Source: Adlercreutzia sp. ZJ304 (GTDB lineage Bacteria; Actinomycetota; Coriobacteriia; Coriobacteriales; Eggerthellaceae). Taken from it: a DNA stretch of 64,000 nucleotides. The DNA lies in NCBI RefSeq assembly GCF_011039075.1, contig NZ_JAAKEG010000005.1:124001-188000 (forward strand). Reading direction: 5' to 3'. The notes under the pieces are model-generated. The model was given only the letters and a program-made list of their open reading frames with translations, was not told the DNA's origin and did no database searches. The translations under genes and the position numbers were made by a program. The first letter of the stretch is position 1. Each line of letters starts with the position of its first letter. Below are positions 51,735 through 62,222 of the stretch, in pieces.

Positions 51735-53852
51735 TTAGGCGTTGCCGCCGGCCTTGCTGATTATTTCTGTTGCAACGTTCTTTGGAACCGGCTCGTAAGA
51801 GTCGAATTGCATGGTGTAAACCGCGCGACCCTGTGTACCGGAGCGCAAGTCGGTCGCATAGCCAAACATCTGCGACAGCGGAACTTTCGCGCTGATAACA
51901 GTTGCGTTTCCGCGCTGTTCTTGACCCTGAATGATGCCACGACGGCTAGGAATATCGCCCATAACGAAGCCGGTGTATTCCTCGGGCGTTTCGACTTCTA
52001 CAGCCATGACAGGCTCTAGAATTACAGGGTCAGATTTCTTCAAAGCATCTTTGATAGCCATACTACCTGCTACCTTAAATGCCGCTTCAGACGAGTCAAC
52101 TTCATGGAAGCTGCCGTCAATAAGCTCAACCTTTATATCTTCCACAGGATATCCAGCTAAAACGCCAGAATTCAGCGCCTCTTGAATACCCTTGTCAACC
52201 GCAGGAATGAATTCTTTCGGAATAACGCCGCCAACAATCTTGTTCTCGAATTCATAGCCCTTGCCAGCCTCTTGCGGATACATGTTGATAATCGCATGAC
52301 CGTACTGACCATGACCACCAGACTGACGAACAAACTTGCCTTCTGCGTTCATTACCTCGTGTCCCGGGCGCTCGCGATAAGCAACCTGAGGCTTGCCAAC
52401 ATTTGCCTCTACCTTGAATTCGCGCAGCAGGCGGTCGATGATGATTTCCAAATGCAACTCGCCCATGCCGGCAATAATGGTCTGCCCAGTTTCGTGGTTA
52501 GTAGACACGCGGAATGTCGGGTCTTCCTCAGCCAGCTTCTGAAGCGCAATAGCCATCTTGTCTTGCTCGGCTTTTGTCTTCGGCTCAACCGCAATATCAA
52601 TTACCGGATCGGCAAATTCCATGCTCTCAAGAATAATCGGATGAGCTTCATCGCAAAGGGTGTCGCCCGTAGAAGTATCCTTCAAACCAACTACAGCCAC
52701 AATGTCGCCCGCAGAGCACTTATCAACATCAATCTGCTGGTTGGAGTGCATTTGAAGCAAACGACCGATGCGCTCTTTCTTGTCTTTGACGGCATTGAGC
52801 ACATAGCTGCCCTTGTCAAGCGAACCAGAATAGCAGCGCAGATAAGTTAGTTTGCCCACATAGGGGTCGGTCATAATCTTAAACGCTAAGCTGCTAAACG
52901 GTGCTTTCGGATCAGCCGGACGATCTTCCTCGGCATCGGTCTTCGGATTTACACCGGTAATAGCAGGAATATCAACAGGGCTAGGCAGGTAATCAACTAC
53001 AGCGTCGAGCATTTCCTGAACGCCCTTGTTCTTATAAGCGCTACCCACAAATACGGGGTTCAACTTACAAGCAATAACGCCCTTACGAATTGCCGCCTTG
53101 AATTCCTCGACCGTGATCTCTTCTTCCATCAGAACTTTTTCCATCAGGTCGTCGTCGCAATCGGCGGCAGCCTCAAGAAGTTCTTGGCGATACAGCTCGG
53201 CATCTTCCTTGAATTCAGCGGGAATTTCGTCCATTGCCTCAGGATATGTCATGCCTTTATCGTCTGCCTTGAAGTCCCAAGCAGTCATGGTAACTAAGTC
53301 CACAACGCCCCAGAACTGGTCTTCAGCACCCATAGGCAGCTGAGCTGCATATGCCGGCGCATCTAAACGATCGCGCATTGTCTGAATGGCGTGGAAATAA
53401 TCGGCACCAACGCGGTCATACTTGTTGATGAAAGCGATGCGAGGCACACCATAACGCTCAGCCTGTCGCCAAACAGTTTCAGACTGCGGTTGTACACCAG
53501 CCACAGCGTCAAACACAGCAACAGTTCCGTCAAGCACGCGCAGCGAACGCTCTACTTCGGCAGTAAAGTCAACGTGGCCTGGCGTGTCTATAATTTGGAA
53601 ACGATATTCCTTGCCATCCTCTTCACCGCGAGGATATTTCCAATAGCAAGTAGTTGCAGCAGAAGTAATGGTAACGCCGCGCTCCTGCTCTTGAACCATC
53701 CAGTCCATAGTGGCGGCACCATCGTGCACTTCGCCAATCTTGTGGGTTTTACCCGTGTAATAAAGAATACGCTCGGTAGTGGTAGTCTTGCCCGCATCAA
53801 TGTGAGCCATAATACCGAAGTTGCGCGTATCTTTTAGTTCCAATTTAGCCAT
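51735..53852 (-). CDS. fusA: elongation factor G
   Basis: This 705-residue translational GTPase has G1 [29 protein letters not shown] and a G4 reading NKYD where many bacteria have NKMD. Domains II-V follow, with the domain IV loop [10 protein letters not shown]. It drives translocation on the ribosome. It lies 14 bases from rpsG and 23 bases from rpsJ in one operon. Confidence 0.97.
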   Translation of the reverse strand: MAKLELKDTRNFGIMAHIDAGKTTTTERILYYTGKTHKIGEVHDGAATMDWMVQEQERGVTITSAATTCYWKYPRGEEDGKEYRFQIIDTPGHVDFTAEVERSLRVLDGTVAVFDAVAGVQPQSETVWRQAERYGVPRIAFINKYDRVGADYFHAIQTMRDRLDAPAYAAQLPMGAEDQFWGVVDLVTMTAWDFKADDKGMTYPEAMDEIPAEFKEDAELYRQELLEAAADCDDDLMEKVLMEEEITVEEFKAAIRKGVIACKLNPVFVGSAYKNKGVQEMLDAVVDYLPSPVDIPAITGVNPKTDAEEDRPADPKAPFSSLAFKIMTDPYVGKLTYLRCYSGSLDKGSYVLNAVKDKKERIGRLLQMHSNQQIDVDKCSAGDIVAVVGLKDTSTGDTLCDEAHPIILESMEFADPVIDIAVEPKTKAEQDKMAIALQKLAEEDPTFRVSTNHETGQTIIAGMGELHLEIIIDRLLREFKVEANVGKPQVAYRERPGHEVMNAEGKFVRQSGGHGQYGHAIINMYPQEAGKGYEFENKIVGGVIPKEFIPAVDKGIQEALNSGVLAGYPVEDIKVELIDGSFHEVDSSEAAFKVAGSMAIKDALKKSDPVILEPVMAVEVETPEEYTGFVMGDIPSRRGIIQGQEQRGNATVISAKVPLSQMFGYATDLRSGTQGRAVYTMQFDSYEPVPKNVATEIISKAGGNA

Positions 53853-53866
53853 ATGAGTTCCCCTGA

Positions 53867-54337
53867 CTAGAATCGGTAATGCGAGAAGGCGCGGTTCGCC
53901 TCAGCCATCTTATACATGTCTTCGCGCTTCTTCACGGCAGCGCCGGTGTTGTTAGAAGCGTCAATAATCTCGCTTGCTAGGCGCTCTTTCATGGTGTGCT
54001 CTTTACGAGAGCGCGAGTAATCTACAATCCAGCGAATGGCTAGCGTAGTAGCACGCCTAGAGTTCACTTCCATTGGCACCTGATAGGTTGCGCCACCAAC
54101 ACGCTTCGGCTTGCACTCAAGTGTTGGACGTACATTGTCCATAGCTTTCTTGAAGACAGACAGCGGATCTTCGCCAGTCTTTTCCTCTACCAAATCGAAA
54201 GCACCATAAACAATGCGCTCAGCAAGAGACTTCTTGCCGTCAAGCATTATTTTGTTGGTAAGTTGCGTAACCAAACGATTGTTAAATTTTGGATCCGGCT
54301 GAATTTCGCGCCGGGATGCTGCTGCACGACGTGGCAT
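53867..54337 (-). CDS. rpsG: 30S ribosomal protein S7
   Basis: This 156-residue protein has the usual N-terminus [19 protein letters not shown] and the [19 protein letters not shown] segment. An AAAAGGAG ribosome-binding site precedes it. Confidence 0.97.
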   Translation of the reverse strand: MPRRAAASRREIQPDPKFNNRLVTQLTNKIMLDGKKSLAERIVYGAFDLVEEKTGEDPLSVFKKAMDNVRPTLECKPKRVGGATYQVPMEVNSRRATTLAIRWIVDYSRSRKEHTMKERLASEIIDASNNTGAAVKKREDMYKMAEANRAFSHYRF

Positions 54338-54423
54338 GCGTTTCTCCTTTTCTTCTGCGCGCTTCGGGCGAGTTATCTTGTCCTCGCCATTAGGCTTGTA
54401 AGCCCGCGCGACTTAACGACTTG

Positions 54424-54795
54424 TTATTTGGGGCGCTTAGCGCCATAGCGGCTGCGAGCCTGCATACGGTTGTCCACCGGAGCGCAGTCGAGCGCGGCAC
54501 GAATGACCTTGTAACGCACACCGGGCAGGTCTTTAACACGACCGCCGCGGATAAGTACCATTGAGTGCTCTTGCAGGTTATGACCAATACCGGGAATATA
54601 GGCCGTCACCTCCATGCCGTTAACTAGACGCACACGGCAAACCTTACGCAACGCAGAATTCGGCTTTTTGGGGGTAGTGGTGAACACACGGGTGCACACC
54701 CCACGCTTCTGCGGATTGCTCTGGAGAGCAGGGGTCTTCTTCTTGTCTACCTGCTTTTTGCGGCCCTTACGGACTAGCTGATTAATTGTTGGCAA
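54424..54795 (-). CDS. rpsL: 30S ribosomal protein S12
   Basis: This 123-residue decoding-centre protein starts with TTG (at 54795), 7 bases after AAGGAAG. The conserved lysines in [12 protein letters not shown] and [11 protein letters not shown] are the wild-type residues whose replacement gives streptomycin resistance in other bacteria. It is the first gene of the block. Confidence 0.97.
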   Translation of the reverse strand: MPTINQLVRKGRKKQVDKKKTPALQSNPQKRGVCTRVFTTTPKKPNSALRKVCRVRLVNGMEVTAYIPGIGHNLQEHSMVLIRGGRVKDLPGVRYKVIRAALDCAPVDNRMQARSRYGAKRPK

Positions 54796-54886
54796 TTTTA
54801 TCTTCCTTTTCTGCCTTAAAGGTTTTACTAATTTATTTCCGCATTGATATGCGAAAAATATGCGCCTTATTCAGGCGCGACGTTGC

Positions 54887-54915
54887 ATATTAGACATATA
54901 TTCCCAGTGTGTCAA
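54887..54915 (-). promoter_or_regulatory. strong sigma-70-type promoter of the rpsL block
   Basis: On the minus strand TTGACA (54915-54910), a 17-base spacer and TAATAT (54892-54887) form a near-consensus vegetative promoter. Between it and rpsL lies GCGCC-TTATTCA-GGCGC, a short hairpin in the leader. Confidence 0.85.
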
Positions 54916-54987
54916 ACGCCACGGAGCCGGGAGTGTCTATGTTCTCAATCAGGTATCATTTGAATGCGGAAGATGATAGCGAAACTT

Positions 54988-56112
54988 CTACTCAACTGCC
55001 TCTTTAATAAGCGCTTCCACTAAACGAGCCGAGTCTTCCAAATCTTGAACGTAAATGTATTCATCCACAGAATGAAAGTTTGTCATACCTATACCAAGCG
55101 TTATGGCGCAAGCGCCGCATCGCCCAAGTATATTCGCATCAGCGCCACCACCTGTACGATGCATATTAGGCTGCAAGCCGCACGAATGCATGGCGCGCTT
55201 CAGCATATCTATAATAGGATCAGTTTCCGCAAAAACTATTTCGGGATAATCTAGTGTCCAGTCAACTTCTGCGCTGCCGCCGTGACGCGCAGCAGCTTCC
55301 ATCAAAGCGGCTTCCATAGCGTTGCGCAAAGTTTCGGCACGCTCTGGGAAAATAGAGCGACATTCGCCCTCTACAATACATGTATCGGGAACTATATTCA
55401 CAGCTACGCCACCCTTAACAACGCCGACGTTTGCTGTAGTAGCGTCATCTAACCGTCCAAGCGGCATCTGCGCTATAGCTTCAGCTGCTATGCGAATAGC
55501 CGACACTCCTGCCTCAGGCTCTACGCCAGCATGCGCCGCCTTACCGCTTATGCGAGCACGCATTGTGTAATGGTTCGGCGCTTCGGCAATTATTGTGCCC
55601 GGAGCACCGTCGGCATCTAACACAAAGCATGGCACATTGTTGCTAAATACATCTGTTGCTAAAGCAGATGCGCCCACCAAGCTCTGCTCTTCGCAAGTGG
55701 TAAGCAATATTGTTATGTCAGGTCTGGGATCAGCCGCTTCTATAGATGAACGCACACCTTCCAAAATGGCTGCCACGCCCGCCTTGTCATCGGCTGACAA
55801 AATAGTTTCACCAGCCGATCTGTAAATGTCGCCCTTTTCGTCTGATTCTCGCACAACTTCTATACCAGCGCAGGGCAGCACGGTATCCATGTGGGCGCAA
55901 AATGCCACATGCCCGCGCGCCGTACCCGGCAAATGTGCAATTAAATTGCCTGTATCAGACCCGGTTTGCTCAGCAGAACCATCAATTTCCACCTGAAAAC
56001 CGCAGTCGCGCAGCTTGCTTGCACATAATGCCGCCATTTTCGCCTCATGGTATGACGGGCTTTCCACCCCAACCAACTCTAAAAACGTACTATGCAGTCT
56101 ATCTACGTTCAT
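54988..56112 (-). CDS. M20-family metallopeptidase (PepT-like)
   Basis: This 374-residue zinc exopeptidase starts ESPSYHEAKM. It has the metal ligands in CAHMDTVLPC, SADDKAGVAAILEG, TCEEQSLVGA and a closing GIGMTNFHSVDE. The dimerisation domain (HYTMRARISGKAAHAGVEPE) lies between. Family members cleave di/tripeptides or deacylate amino acids. Together with the Opp transporter it fits peptide catabolism. It lies 29 bases after the pyrophosphatase gene, so co-transcription is likely. Confidence 0.88.
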   Translation of the reverse strand: MNVDRLHSTFLELVGVESPSYHEAKMAALCASKLRDCGFQVEIDGSAEQTGSDTGNLIAHLPGTARGHVAFCAHMDTVLPCAGIEVVRESDEKGDIYRSAGETILSADDKAGVAAILEGVRSSIEAADPRPDITILLTTCEEQSLVGASALATDVFSNNVPCFVLDADGAPGTIIAEAPNHYTMRARISGKAAHAGVEPEAGVSAIRIAAEAIAQMPLGRLDDATTANVGVVKGGVAVNIVPDTCIVEGECRSIFPERAETLRNAMEAALMEAAARHGGSAEVDWTLDYPEIVFAETDPIIDMLKRAMHSCGLQPNMHRTGGGADANILGRCGACAITLGIGMTNFHSVDEYIYVQDLEDSARLVEALIKEAVE

Positions 56113-56141
56113 CGTCTGCCTTCGAATTGATAGATCTGAGC

Positions 56142-57500
56142 TTAGTTCAAAATGCGCGCAGCAACCTGCTTTTTACGCGAAAGAATACCCGGCATCCAAT
56201 TGCCGCCTTCACTTTCACATTCTATACCGAAGGCACGCTCGGCAATACGAGTGTTGCCCTCAACAAGGAACTGACTACCTTCTGCCATTATGTCAGTCAC
56301 CATTAACAGCACCATCGTATACGCACGATCGTCAATTAATTTGCGCATGTATTCGCGCATTTCAGCTTCGCGCTCCATAACTCCCGACAAATTCACCGTT
56401 TCATGCTGCGCGATTAGTAACGTATCGTCGCCCATTTGGAACTCTTTGCTATCGGTGCAAACCAAGTCTTCCACCGGCATATCATCTTCGCCACCGCGCT
56501 GACGGAACACCTCTAACCCAAATTCCACAGGGTCGCACCCAATTATGTTGGCTAAGAAATCTACCTGTTCGCGATCAATATCGGTTGCTGTGGGCGACTT
56601 CAATATTACAGTGTCGGTCATTATTGCCGACAAAAGCACTTCAGCTATGGCGGGCGGAATTGCAATACCATGCTGGCGGAATTGCATAGTAACTATTGTT
56701 GCGGTGCTGCCAAGTGGTAAGTTGATGAACTGAATTGGATTCGCCGTAGATACATCTGCTATACGATGATGATCCACTACCTCCATCACGTCGGCATCTT
56801 CAATACCGGGTGCCGCTTGCAGCGTTTCGTTGTGATCTACCAAAATAACGCGACGCTTCGCTGCGCCAGCCACATCGCTGCGCGTCATTATGCCAATTGC
56901 GCTGCCGGCATCATCTAAAATTATGCCTTCGCGAAGTTCGCTTGCCATCAAGTCTTCCGTGGCTTCTTTCAAAAGCCCCTCTTCATCAAGCTCTAATACA
57001 TTTGTTGCCATCAATTCGCCCACGCGCTGATTCAAAGAATCGATTAGCGACGAGGCAACAGCCATACTGGATGAGGGGTCATCATCTTGCAAAGCATCGG
57101 TAGCCGAAATATAACGCTCGGCAATAGCGCGAGTAGAAATAAGCCCCATGAATTTACCCGCGTCGTCCGTTACGGCAAGCGATCGTATATTGTACTTTTT
57201 CAGCAAGCGCCCTGCTTCTAGCATAGGCGCATCAACCGATATGGTTATAGGATCGCGCGTCATAACATCGCTCACACGCAGATACACATGCGTTATTACG
57301 CGCGGCGCTTCCAAGCCATTCTTTGCCAGTACCCACTCGCTTTCGGGCGGCATTTGCCCCAACCGTGCCGGAATATATTCCACATCGGTTTGCCCATTGC
57401 GTTTTGCCAGTTCATTTTTTAGGTAAGCATACGCTACAGCAGAGCTTATTGAATCGTTATCGGGGTTGCGATGCCCTACTACGATGATAGATTTCACCAT
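56142..57500 (-). CDS. ppaC: family II manganese-dependent inorganic pyrophosphatase with CBS domains
   Basis: This 452-residue enzyme hydrolyses pyrophosphate to phosphate. DHH motifs GHRNPDNDSISSA and VVDHHRIADV and the C-terminal SRKKQV are diagnostic. Between residues about 65 and 240 are two CBS modules, which in this subfamily bind AMP/ADP and inhibit or activate the enzyme. The length fits the form with CBS but without DRTGG. The start at 57500 follows GGAGGAACA; a five-residue longer start is less likely. Confidence 0.9.
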   Translation of the reverse strand: MVKSIIVVGHRNPDNDSISSAVAYAYLKNELAKRNGQTDVEYIPARLGQMPPESEWVLAKNGLEAPRVITHVYLRVSDVMTRDPITISVDAPMLEAGRLLKKYNIRSLAVTDDAGKFMGLISTRAIAERYISATDALQDDDPSSSMAVASSLIDSLNQRVGELMATNVLELDEEGLLKEATEDLMASELREGIILDDAGSAIGIMTRSDVAGAAKRRVILVDHNETLQAAPGIEDADVMEVVDHHRIADVSTANPIQFINLPLGSTATIVTMQFRQHGIAIPPAIAEVLLSAIMTDTVILKSPTATDIDREQVDFLANIIGCDPVEFGLEVFRQRGGEDDMPVEDLVCTDSKEFQMGDDTLLIAQHETVNLSGVMEREAEMREYMRKLIDDRAYTMVLLMVTDIMAEGSQFLVEGNTRIAERAFGIECESEGGNWMPGILSRKKQVAARILN

Positions 57501-57685
57501 TGTTCCTCCAAACATACACAGCAGCCATTATATAAACTATCAAACATCATGAATGCATCCATCGGCTGAGCGGCAAACACTTATAAGTAGCGAATACCTA
57601 CATTTCATATGAAGTGCATACTACAAGGGCTAATTGATGCGCGATAATAGGGACGCTTTAAGAAACGTTGAAAGGAAGCACTAAA

Positions 57686-57928
57686 ATGACAGCGCCTATT
57701 CTTTACTATTGGGCTCCGTGTTCCACATGTTCGGTAGTAACCGCTTTTGCCGACGAACATCAAATAGAACTAGATAAGCGCGATGTAGAGCAAGAAATTC
57801 CCTACCAAGAATTATTGGCTTTGGGTGGAGATGCAAACCTGATTCCTTATTTATACGACAACGAACAGCTTATCCAAGGAAACGACGCAGTAATAGATTA
57901 TTTAACTCAGAATTACCTGAATAAATAG
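57686..57928 (+). CDS. glutaredoxin/GST-N-like thioredoxin-fold protein
   Basis: This 80-residue protein begins APILYYWAPCSTCSVVTAFAD, with a CxxC redox motif after the first strand, then ELDKRDVEQE and IPYLYDNEQLIQGNDAVIDYL as in glutaredoxins and the N-terminal domain of glutathione transferases. AAAGGAAG precedes the ATG. It is a likely dithiol reductant of unknown partner. It is monocistronic, with a hairpin behind it. Confidence 0.8.
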   Translation: MTAPILYYWAPCSTCSVVTAFADEHQIELDKRDVEQEIPYQELLALGGDANLIPYLYDNEQLIQGNDAVIDYLTQNYLNK

Positions 57929-58005
57929 GCGCACCGACACCAAGTGTGATTATTTAAAATAATCGAATATCTTTCAGGCGTAACTAATCAATACCCAGAT
58001 ACACA

Positions 58006-58045
58006 CACTTCTAATTTATACACAACTGTGCATAAATTAGAAGTG
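58006..58045. terminator. long bidirectional hairpin
   Basis: CACTTCTAATTTAT pairs with ATAAATTAGAAGTG, with a further CACA/TGTG pair in the loop. It lies between the convergent thioredoxin-fold and zinc-ribbon genes. Confidence 0.7.
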
Positions 58046-58086
58046 CCCGCGGCTAGATTCCTTTAATACAGCTGTCGCGAGCGCAC

Positions 58087-58257
58087 TTACTTATCTTTGC
58101 GAACACACCCAGGAGCCGCAGGCAGATCAAACCCACACTTTATACACGCCGAAGCATCTTTGGCATTTTTAGTCTTACAGTTAGGGCATATACCCTCTTC
58201 AAGAAACGGCTTCGACTTCCCAATACACTTGCCGCACTTTACGCAAAACATACACAT
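58087..58257 (-). CDS. small zinc-ribbon protein (molybdoenzyme locus 2)
   Basis: This 56-residue protein starts at 58257 behind AAAAGG and reads MCMFCVKCGKCIGKSKPF..., then CPNCKTKN and CIKCGFDLP. It has eight cysteines in CxxC-type spacing, plus one near the end. It shares the layout of the 62-residue protein at 45798-45986. It begins 12 bases after the stop of the large LuxR-type gene, so it is probably in that operon. It is too small for routine gene finders. Function is unknown. Confidence 0.7.
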   Translation of the reverse strand: MCMFCVKCGKCIGKSKPFLEEGICPNCKTKNAKDASACIKCGFDLPAAPGCVRKDK

Positions 58258-58269
58258 TTTCAAGCCTTT

Positions 58270-61029
58270 TCAACTCATGCCAAGTATTTTGGAACCTTTT
58301 TTTACAGCATCTACACGCTTATGAACACCCATTTTTCTATATATAGAATTCACATGGCTTTTTGCTGTACTAAGAGATATTCCTAATTTATTAGCAATAT
58401 CTGGGGTCGACATTGACTCGCACAACATTTTCAATACTTCCATTTCACGCAAACTTAACGAATTGTCGACGCAAGCATCTGGCTGACACCAATATGGGAT
58501 TTCCTCAACGTCATCCCATACCTTATGACCCAAAACTACTAAATTCTTCACATATCCACTTAGTTCATCCGGCAACAAATCGGTTGATTCTTCAACAAGA
58601 GCAAGCAACCACGGACCCCAGTCAATGACACTTCTAGCAAATCCCGCCCTCTCAGCCTTAACAAGCGCATTCAACATATTGATATAGGCTTGCTTGCTAT
58701 CTCCAATACGCGCATAAGCCCACGCCTTCAATAAAAAGAAATCTATCCTAAAAACAGGAAGATTTAAGACCCTGTCATCAGGCAAATATTTATATAAATA
58801 ATCCAATAGCTGACGAGGTTTATCATGCGCTAAAAACACAAAAGTTTTCGGAATTAACATAAGCTTATCAGACAGAAGGTTTCCGCGACTGCTTTTAAGA
58901 GCTTGCGCTTCCGACCAAGCATCTAGCATATCTATCTGACCAATAAAAAGCCAATGCTTTGCCCGAGAATACGACACTTGCTCTGACAAGAACGGAACCT
59001 CTAAATGACTGCGCAATAAATCTTTCGTTATCTTGTAACAAATAGATGCCATATCGTTGCAGCCTTCAGCTTTATAGCAATTAGATAATTCTAGAAAAAA
59101 GTCAGGTGCCTGAAGCCATCCCGTAAAATTCTCCATTTGCTGTGCTATAAAATTTTGGCGATCATCAAATACATTGTCGCTGCCTTCCAAAATACCCCAC
59201 TCGCGACGTAAAAACATCAGGGAGAATTCCAGAAATATAACCCCATCCCCCGGCGAATGAACACTGTCGGCATATCTTAAGCCGTCTAACAAAACCCTCT
59301 CCGCCTCGTATATACAGCCAATATTCGCCAAAGTTCTAGCTAATTCATTCGTAGAAGCAAGCCTTTCTTCAACCATATGAAATCTTTGCGCCTTATTCAG
59401 CGACTCACGAAGCCAAAATATGGCCTCATCACTGCGACCTAAAGCCATATTGCAGCGTGCAGACAATATCATCAAGAACCCATCTATATCATTGCGTGAT
59501 CCCTCTCCTATGCTGATGGCGCTCTCGAATTCAAAAATAGCAATTTCGTATTCCTTATTATCGTAAGCAAAAAGACACCGAATTATATGTTCGTATTTTT
59601 CATCCCAATCAGATAGCACATCTTGACTAGAAAAGAACTGTTCAACATCGCCAATATCTTTAATTAGCCTATCGAGCTCATCGCTTCCACCTAAATGAAA
59701 CAAAATAATTATAAGAAGAGTGAGCGCTTTAGGATGCTTGTATAGATGCAGACGAGGAATGCTGATTAAAGGATCAACTAATTCAGACGAAAAAGAAGCC
59801 CTTATGTCACTTATACAATATTTTTCCTCGACAATATCAAGATATTTATCGTACATCTCCGCTGCAAATAAATGTGGAAGTGCCAAAGCGCCATATCCGT
59901 TACTTTCAAACCAATCGGCAGCCCTAGCATGAATGCGCTGCGATTTCTCACGTGAGTGATTTGTGTCAGCGAATCTTTTGCGCAGATAATCTCGGAAAAG
60001 GGGATGTATCCTAAACCATCCGCCAACTGTATTTATGCTATATACAAATAGTTCCTTATTCTCCAATTTGTATAGAATATCTGCACTGTCACTACGTTCT
60101 AACACGTAATCACAAAGCTCTGCTCTTATCTCGGTTAAAAGCGAAATTTCTGTAAGAAATTCCCACATCGGAGTTTCCATTTCACCCATGACTTCATCTT
60201 CGAGAAATTGAAATATTGAAGAATTGTCAATCATAGTTACATCTATAGATCTGGCTATATTGCCTATGCTGTCTTCACTCGACATTCCCAATACCTTGAC
60301 AGCAGTAACCCATCCATGAGTGATCTGTTGAATACTCCATACTTTTCCAGTTAAAATCTCTGGTCCGCTTTGTACCTTCAGTAATTCGCTAGTTTCCGCA
60401 TAGTTAAAAGCAAGATCGTCTTTATCGATAACCAGCGCTTCGCCGCGCATAAGCATATGAGAAATTGAAAAGGGGATTCTCTCTCTAGTTGCTATAACAA
60501 GGCGCATTCCAGCAGGCATGTAGTCAAATAGCTGTCTAAGCATTGAGTGTATCGTATGGTTTTTTATCACATGTAAGTTATCTAGAAATATAGTAAACGG
60601 ATCTTTTATGAATGCCATCTGATTTATAAGAGGAACTAACCAACCAAATTGAGAGCTTTCATCAAATTCTTCATCTTTCCAATGCGGCTTATCTAGCCAT
60701 GAAAAATCTTGTGTTGGGTCTATACGCTTCAGCGCTTCAACAAAGCAGAACCAGAAATTGAATCCGTTATCATATTCATCAAGATGTATCCAGACTGTCT
60801 TATGACTCATTTCCTGTAATGTTAAATATGCTTCTGTCATTAAAACTGTTTTGCCATATCCAGCAGGAGCTACAATTGAAACAACGCGAATGTCTAGGTC
60901 TACAACCTTTTTTATTAGCCTTGTTCTTTCTACAATATTAGATGATGCCTTAGGAGGAAACAGTTTGAGAGATACTATGGGGCGGCTCTCGCTAGAATCA
61001 AAACCAGAAAAGTTATCCGTCTCTTGCAT
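58270..61029 (-). CDS. large LuxR-family regulator with MalT-like ATPase (STAND/LAL type)
   Basis: This 919-residue regulator has an N-terminal P-loop ATPase (Walker A VAPAGYGKTVLMTEA, about residues 56-70; Walker B TIFLDNLH). A long helical middle part of the tetratricopeptide type follows, and the C-terminus is a LuxR helix-turn-helix: LSLREMEVLKMLCESMSTPD, then IANKLGISLSTAKSHVNSIY. Such proteins switch on genes when ATP and an inducer bind. It is divergent from the smaller LuxR gene with 53 bases between. With the MFS transporter and second molybdoenzyme nearby, it is the likely substrate sensor of that locus. Confidence 0.88.
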   Translation of the reverse strand: MQETDNFSGFDSSESRPIVSLKLFPPKASSNIVERTRLIKKVVDLDIRVVSIVAPAGYGKTVLMTEAYLTLQEMSHKTVWIHLDEYDNGFNFWFCFVEALKRIDPTQDFSWLDKPHWKDEEFDESSQFGWLVPLINQMAFIKDPFTIFLDNLHVIKNHTIHSMLRQLFDYMPAGMRLVIATRERIPFSISHMLMRGEALVIDKDDLAFNYAETSELLKVQSGPEILTGKVWSIQQITHGWVTAVKVLGMSSEDSIGNIARSIDVTMIDNSSIFQFLEDEVMGEMETPMWEFLTEISLLTEIRAELCDYVLERSDSADILYKLENKELFVYSINTVGGWFRIHPLFRDYLRKRFADTNHSREKSQRIHARAADWFESNGYGALALPHLFAAEMYDKYLDIVEEKYCISDIRASFSSELVDPLISIPRLHLYKHPKALTLLIIILFHLGGSDELDRLIKDIGDVEQFFSSQDVLSDWDEKYEHIIRCLFAYDNKEYEIAIFEFESAISIGEGSRNDIDGFLMILSARCNMALGRSDEAIFWLRESLNKAQRFHMVEERLASTNELARTLANIGCIYEAERVLLDGLRYADSVHSPGDGVIFLEFSLMFLRREWGILEGSDNVFDDRQNFIAQQMENFTGWLQAPDFFLELSNCYKAEGCNDMASICYKITKDLLRSHLEVPFLSEQVSYSRAKHWLFIGQIDMLDAWSEAQALKSSRGNLLSDKLMLIPKTFVFLAHDKPRQLLDYLYKYLPDDRVLNLPVFRIDFFLLKAWAYARIGDSKQAYINMLNALVKAERAGFARSVIDWGPWLLALVEESTDLLPDELSGYVKNLVVLGHKVWDDVEEIPYWCQPDACVDNSLSLREMEVLKMLCESMSTPDIANKLGISLSTAKSHVNSIYRKMGVHKRVDAVKKGSKILGMS

Positions 61030-61082
61030 ATGACCTCGAATCAGTTAAAAATGATATAAACCGCGATTCTTTTAGGGATGCT

Positions 61083-62153
61083 ATGGACAATACACAACGA
61101 TACGATAGCTATATGTTACCTTCAACAAAAGTGCAAAAACAACCAAAAACTGCTTTTTCACTTACACGTAATGCACAGATATCTTCAGTTGTGTCTGCAC
61201 TAAAAAGTAAATCACATTTCGTACTGATACAAGCATGTATCGGATCTGGCAAAAGCACTCTTTTAAATCAGATAGATGAAACCTTAACACGTAAGAATCT
61301 CAACATATCTTGGCTTCGTCTCGATCCGTACGATTCTTCTAACTCGTTGCGTATGTATCTGAATTCTTTACCCGCAAAAACCATACTTATTATTGACGAC
61401 ATACATTCCTTAAGCTCAAAGTCATTTGAAACATGCATTGAGCCATTCATGAATAGTCCAATGCGTCCTGCACTAGTTGTAACAGCTCAAACCAATTGCC
61501 AATTTACGCAAGCATATGCTAATCGTTGTTCAATGCACCTAGACGATAGTGACCTATTTTTCTCAAAAGACGAGATTCGTAAACTAGAAGCTAAATATCT
61601 AAAATATCCAAGACAAGACATTTCCGATATTCTTTTCGATTTATTCTACGGTTGGCCGCTTCCTACATGCATGATTTTCAGAACAATAGCAAATTCCACT
61701 CATCCATCTAAACTTGCACACGACTTAGCAAACACATTCATTGCTCTTAATAACTTTTTACTCAAAGATAGCATGCAAACATCCAATTATCTTCACCCTT
61801 ATGCAGCTTCAGCTTTACGCTCTATAAACAGCATTGCCACTAAAGTAAAATATGGAGCTATACCATGCCCCATAGCACTTTTAACTATGTCCTCTTTCTC
61901 TACACAACCCTTAGAAGAGCTTATTTCACCATCTAGCAACCATACTTTCAAAACCACCGAAGTTGTATTAAGCCAAAAAGAATTGGAAGTACTACGCCAC
62001 GCATCAAATGCAATGAGTGTTAAACAAATAGCCTCCGTCATGTTCGTATCCGAACAAACAGTTCGCACTCATCTTAAAAACAGCTATCACAAACTTAATG
62101 CACATAGCAAAAAAGAAGCTATAGAGCAGGCTATAATACGTAACCTGCTCTAA
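61083..62153 (+). CDS. small LuxR-family ATPase regulator lacking the helical sensor region
   Basis: This 356-residue protein has Walker A QACIGSGKSTLLNQ (about residues 50-63), Walker B TILIIDDIHSL, and a LuxR helix-turn-helix at the end (SQKELEVLRHASNAMSVKQI, then ASVMFVSEQTVRTHLKNSYH). Compared with MalT-type proteins it lacks the several-hundred-residue TPR-like sensor. It may bind ATP but sense another way, or act as a partner or antagonist of the large regulator encoded divergently. Confidence 0.82.
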   Translation: MDNTQRYDSYMLPSTKVQKQPKTAFSLTRNAQISSVVSALKSKSHFVLIQACIGSGKSTLLNQIDETLTRKNLNISWLRLDPYDSSNSLRMYLNSLPAKTILIIDDIHSLSSKSFETCIEPFMNSPMRPALVVTAQTNCQFTQAYANRCSMHLDDSDLFFSKDEIRKLEAKYLKYPRQDISDILFDLFYGWPLPTCMIFRTIANSTHPSKLAHDLANTFIALNNFLLKDSMQTSNYLHPYAASALRSINSIATKVKYGAIPCPIALLTMSSFSTQPLEELISPSSNHTFKTTEVVLSQKELEVLRHASNAMSVKQIASVMFVSEQTVRTHLKNSYHKLNAHSKKEAIEQAIIRNLL

Positions 62154-62222
62154 GGCATTTAACTTTCATTACAAAACAATCAATGCAAATCAAGAGTCTT
62201 TATCTAAGAAATACAGACTTCA

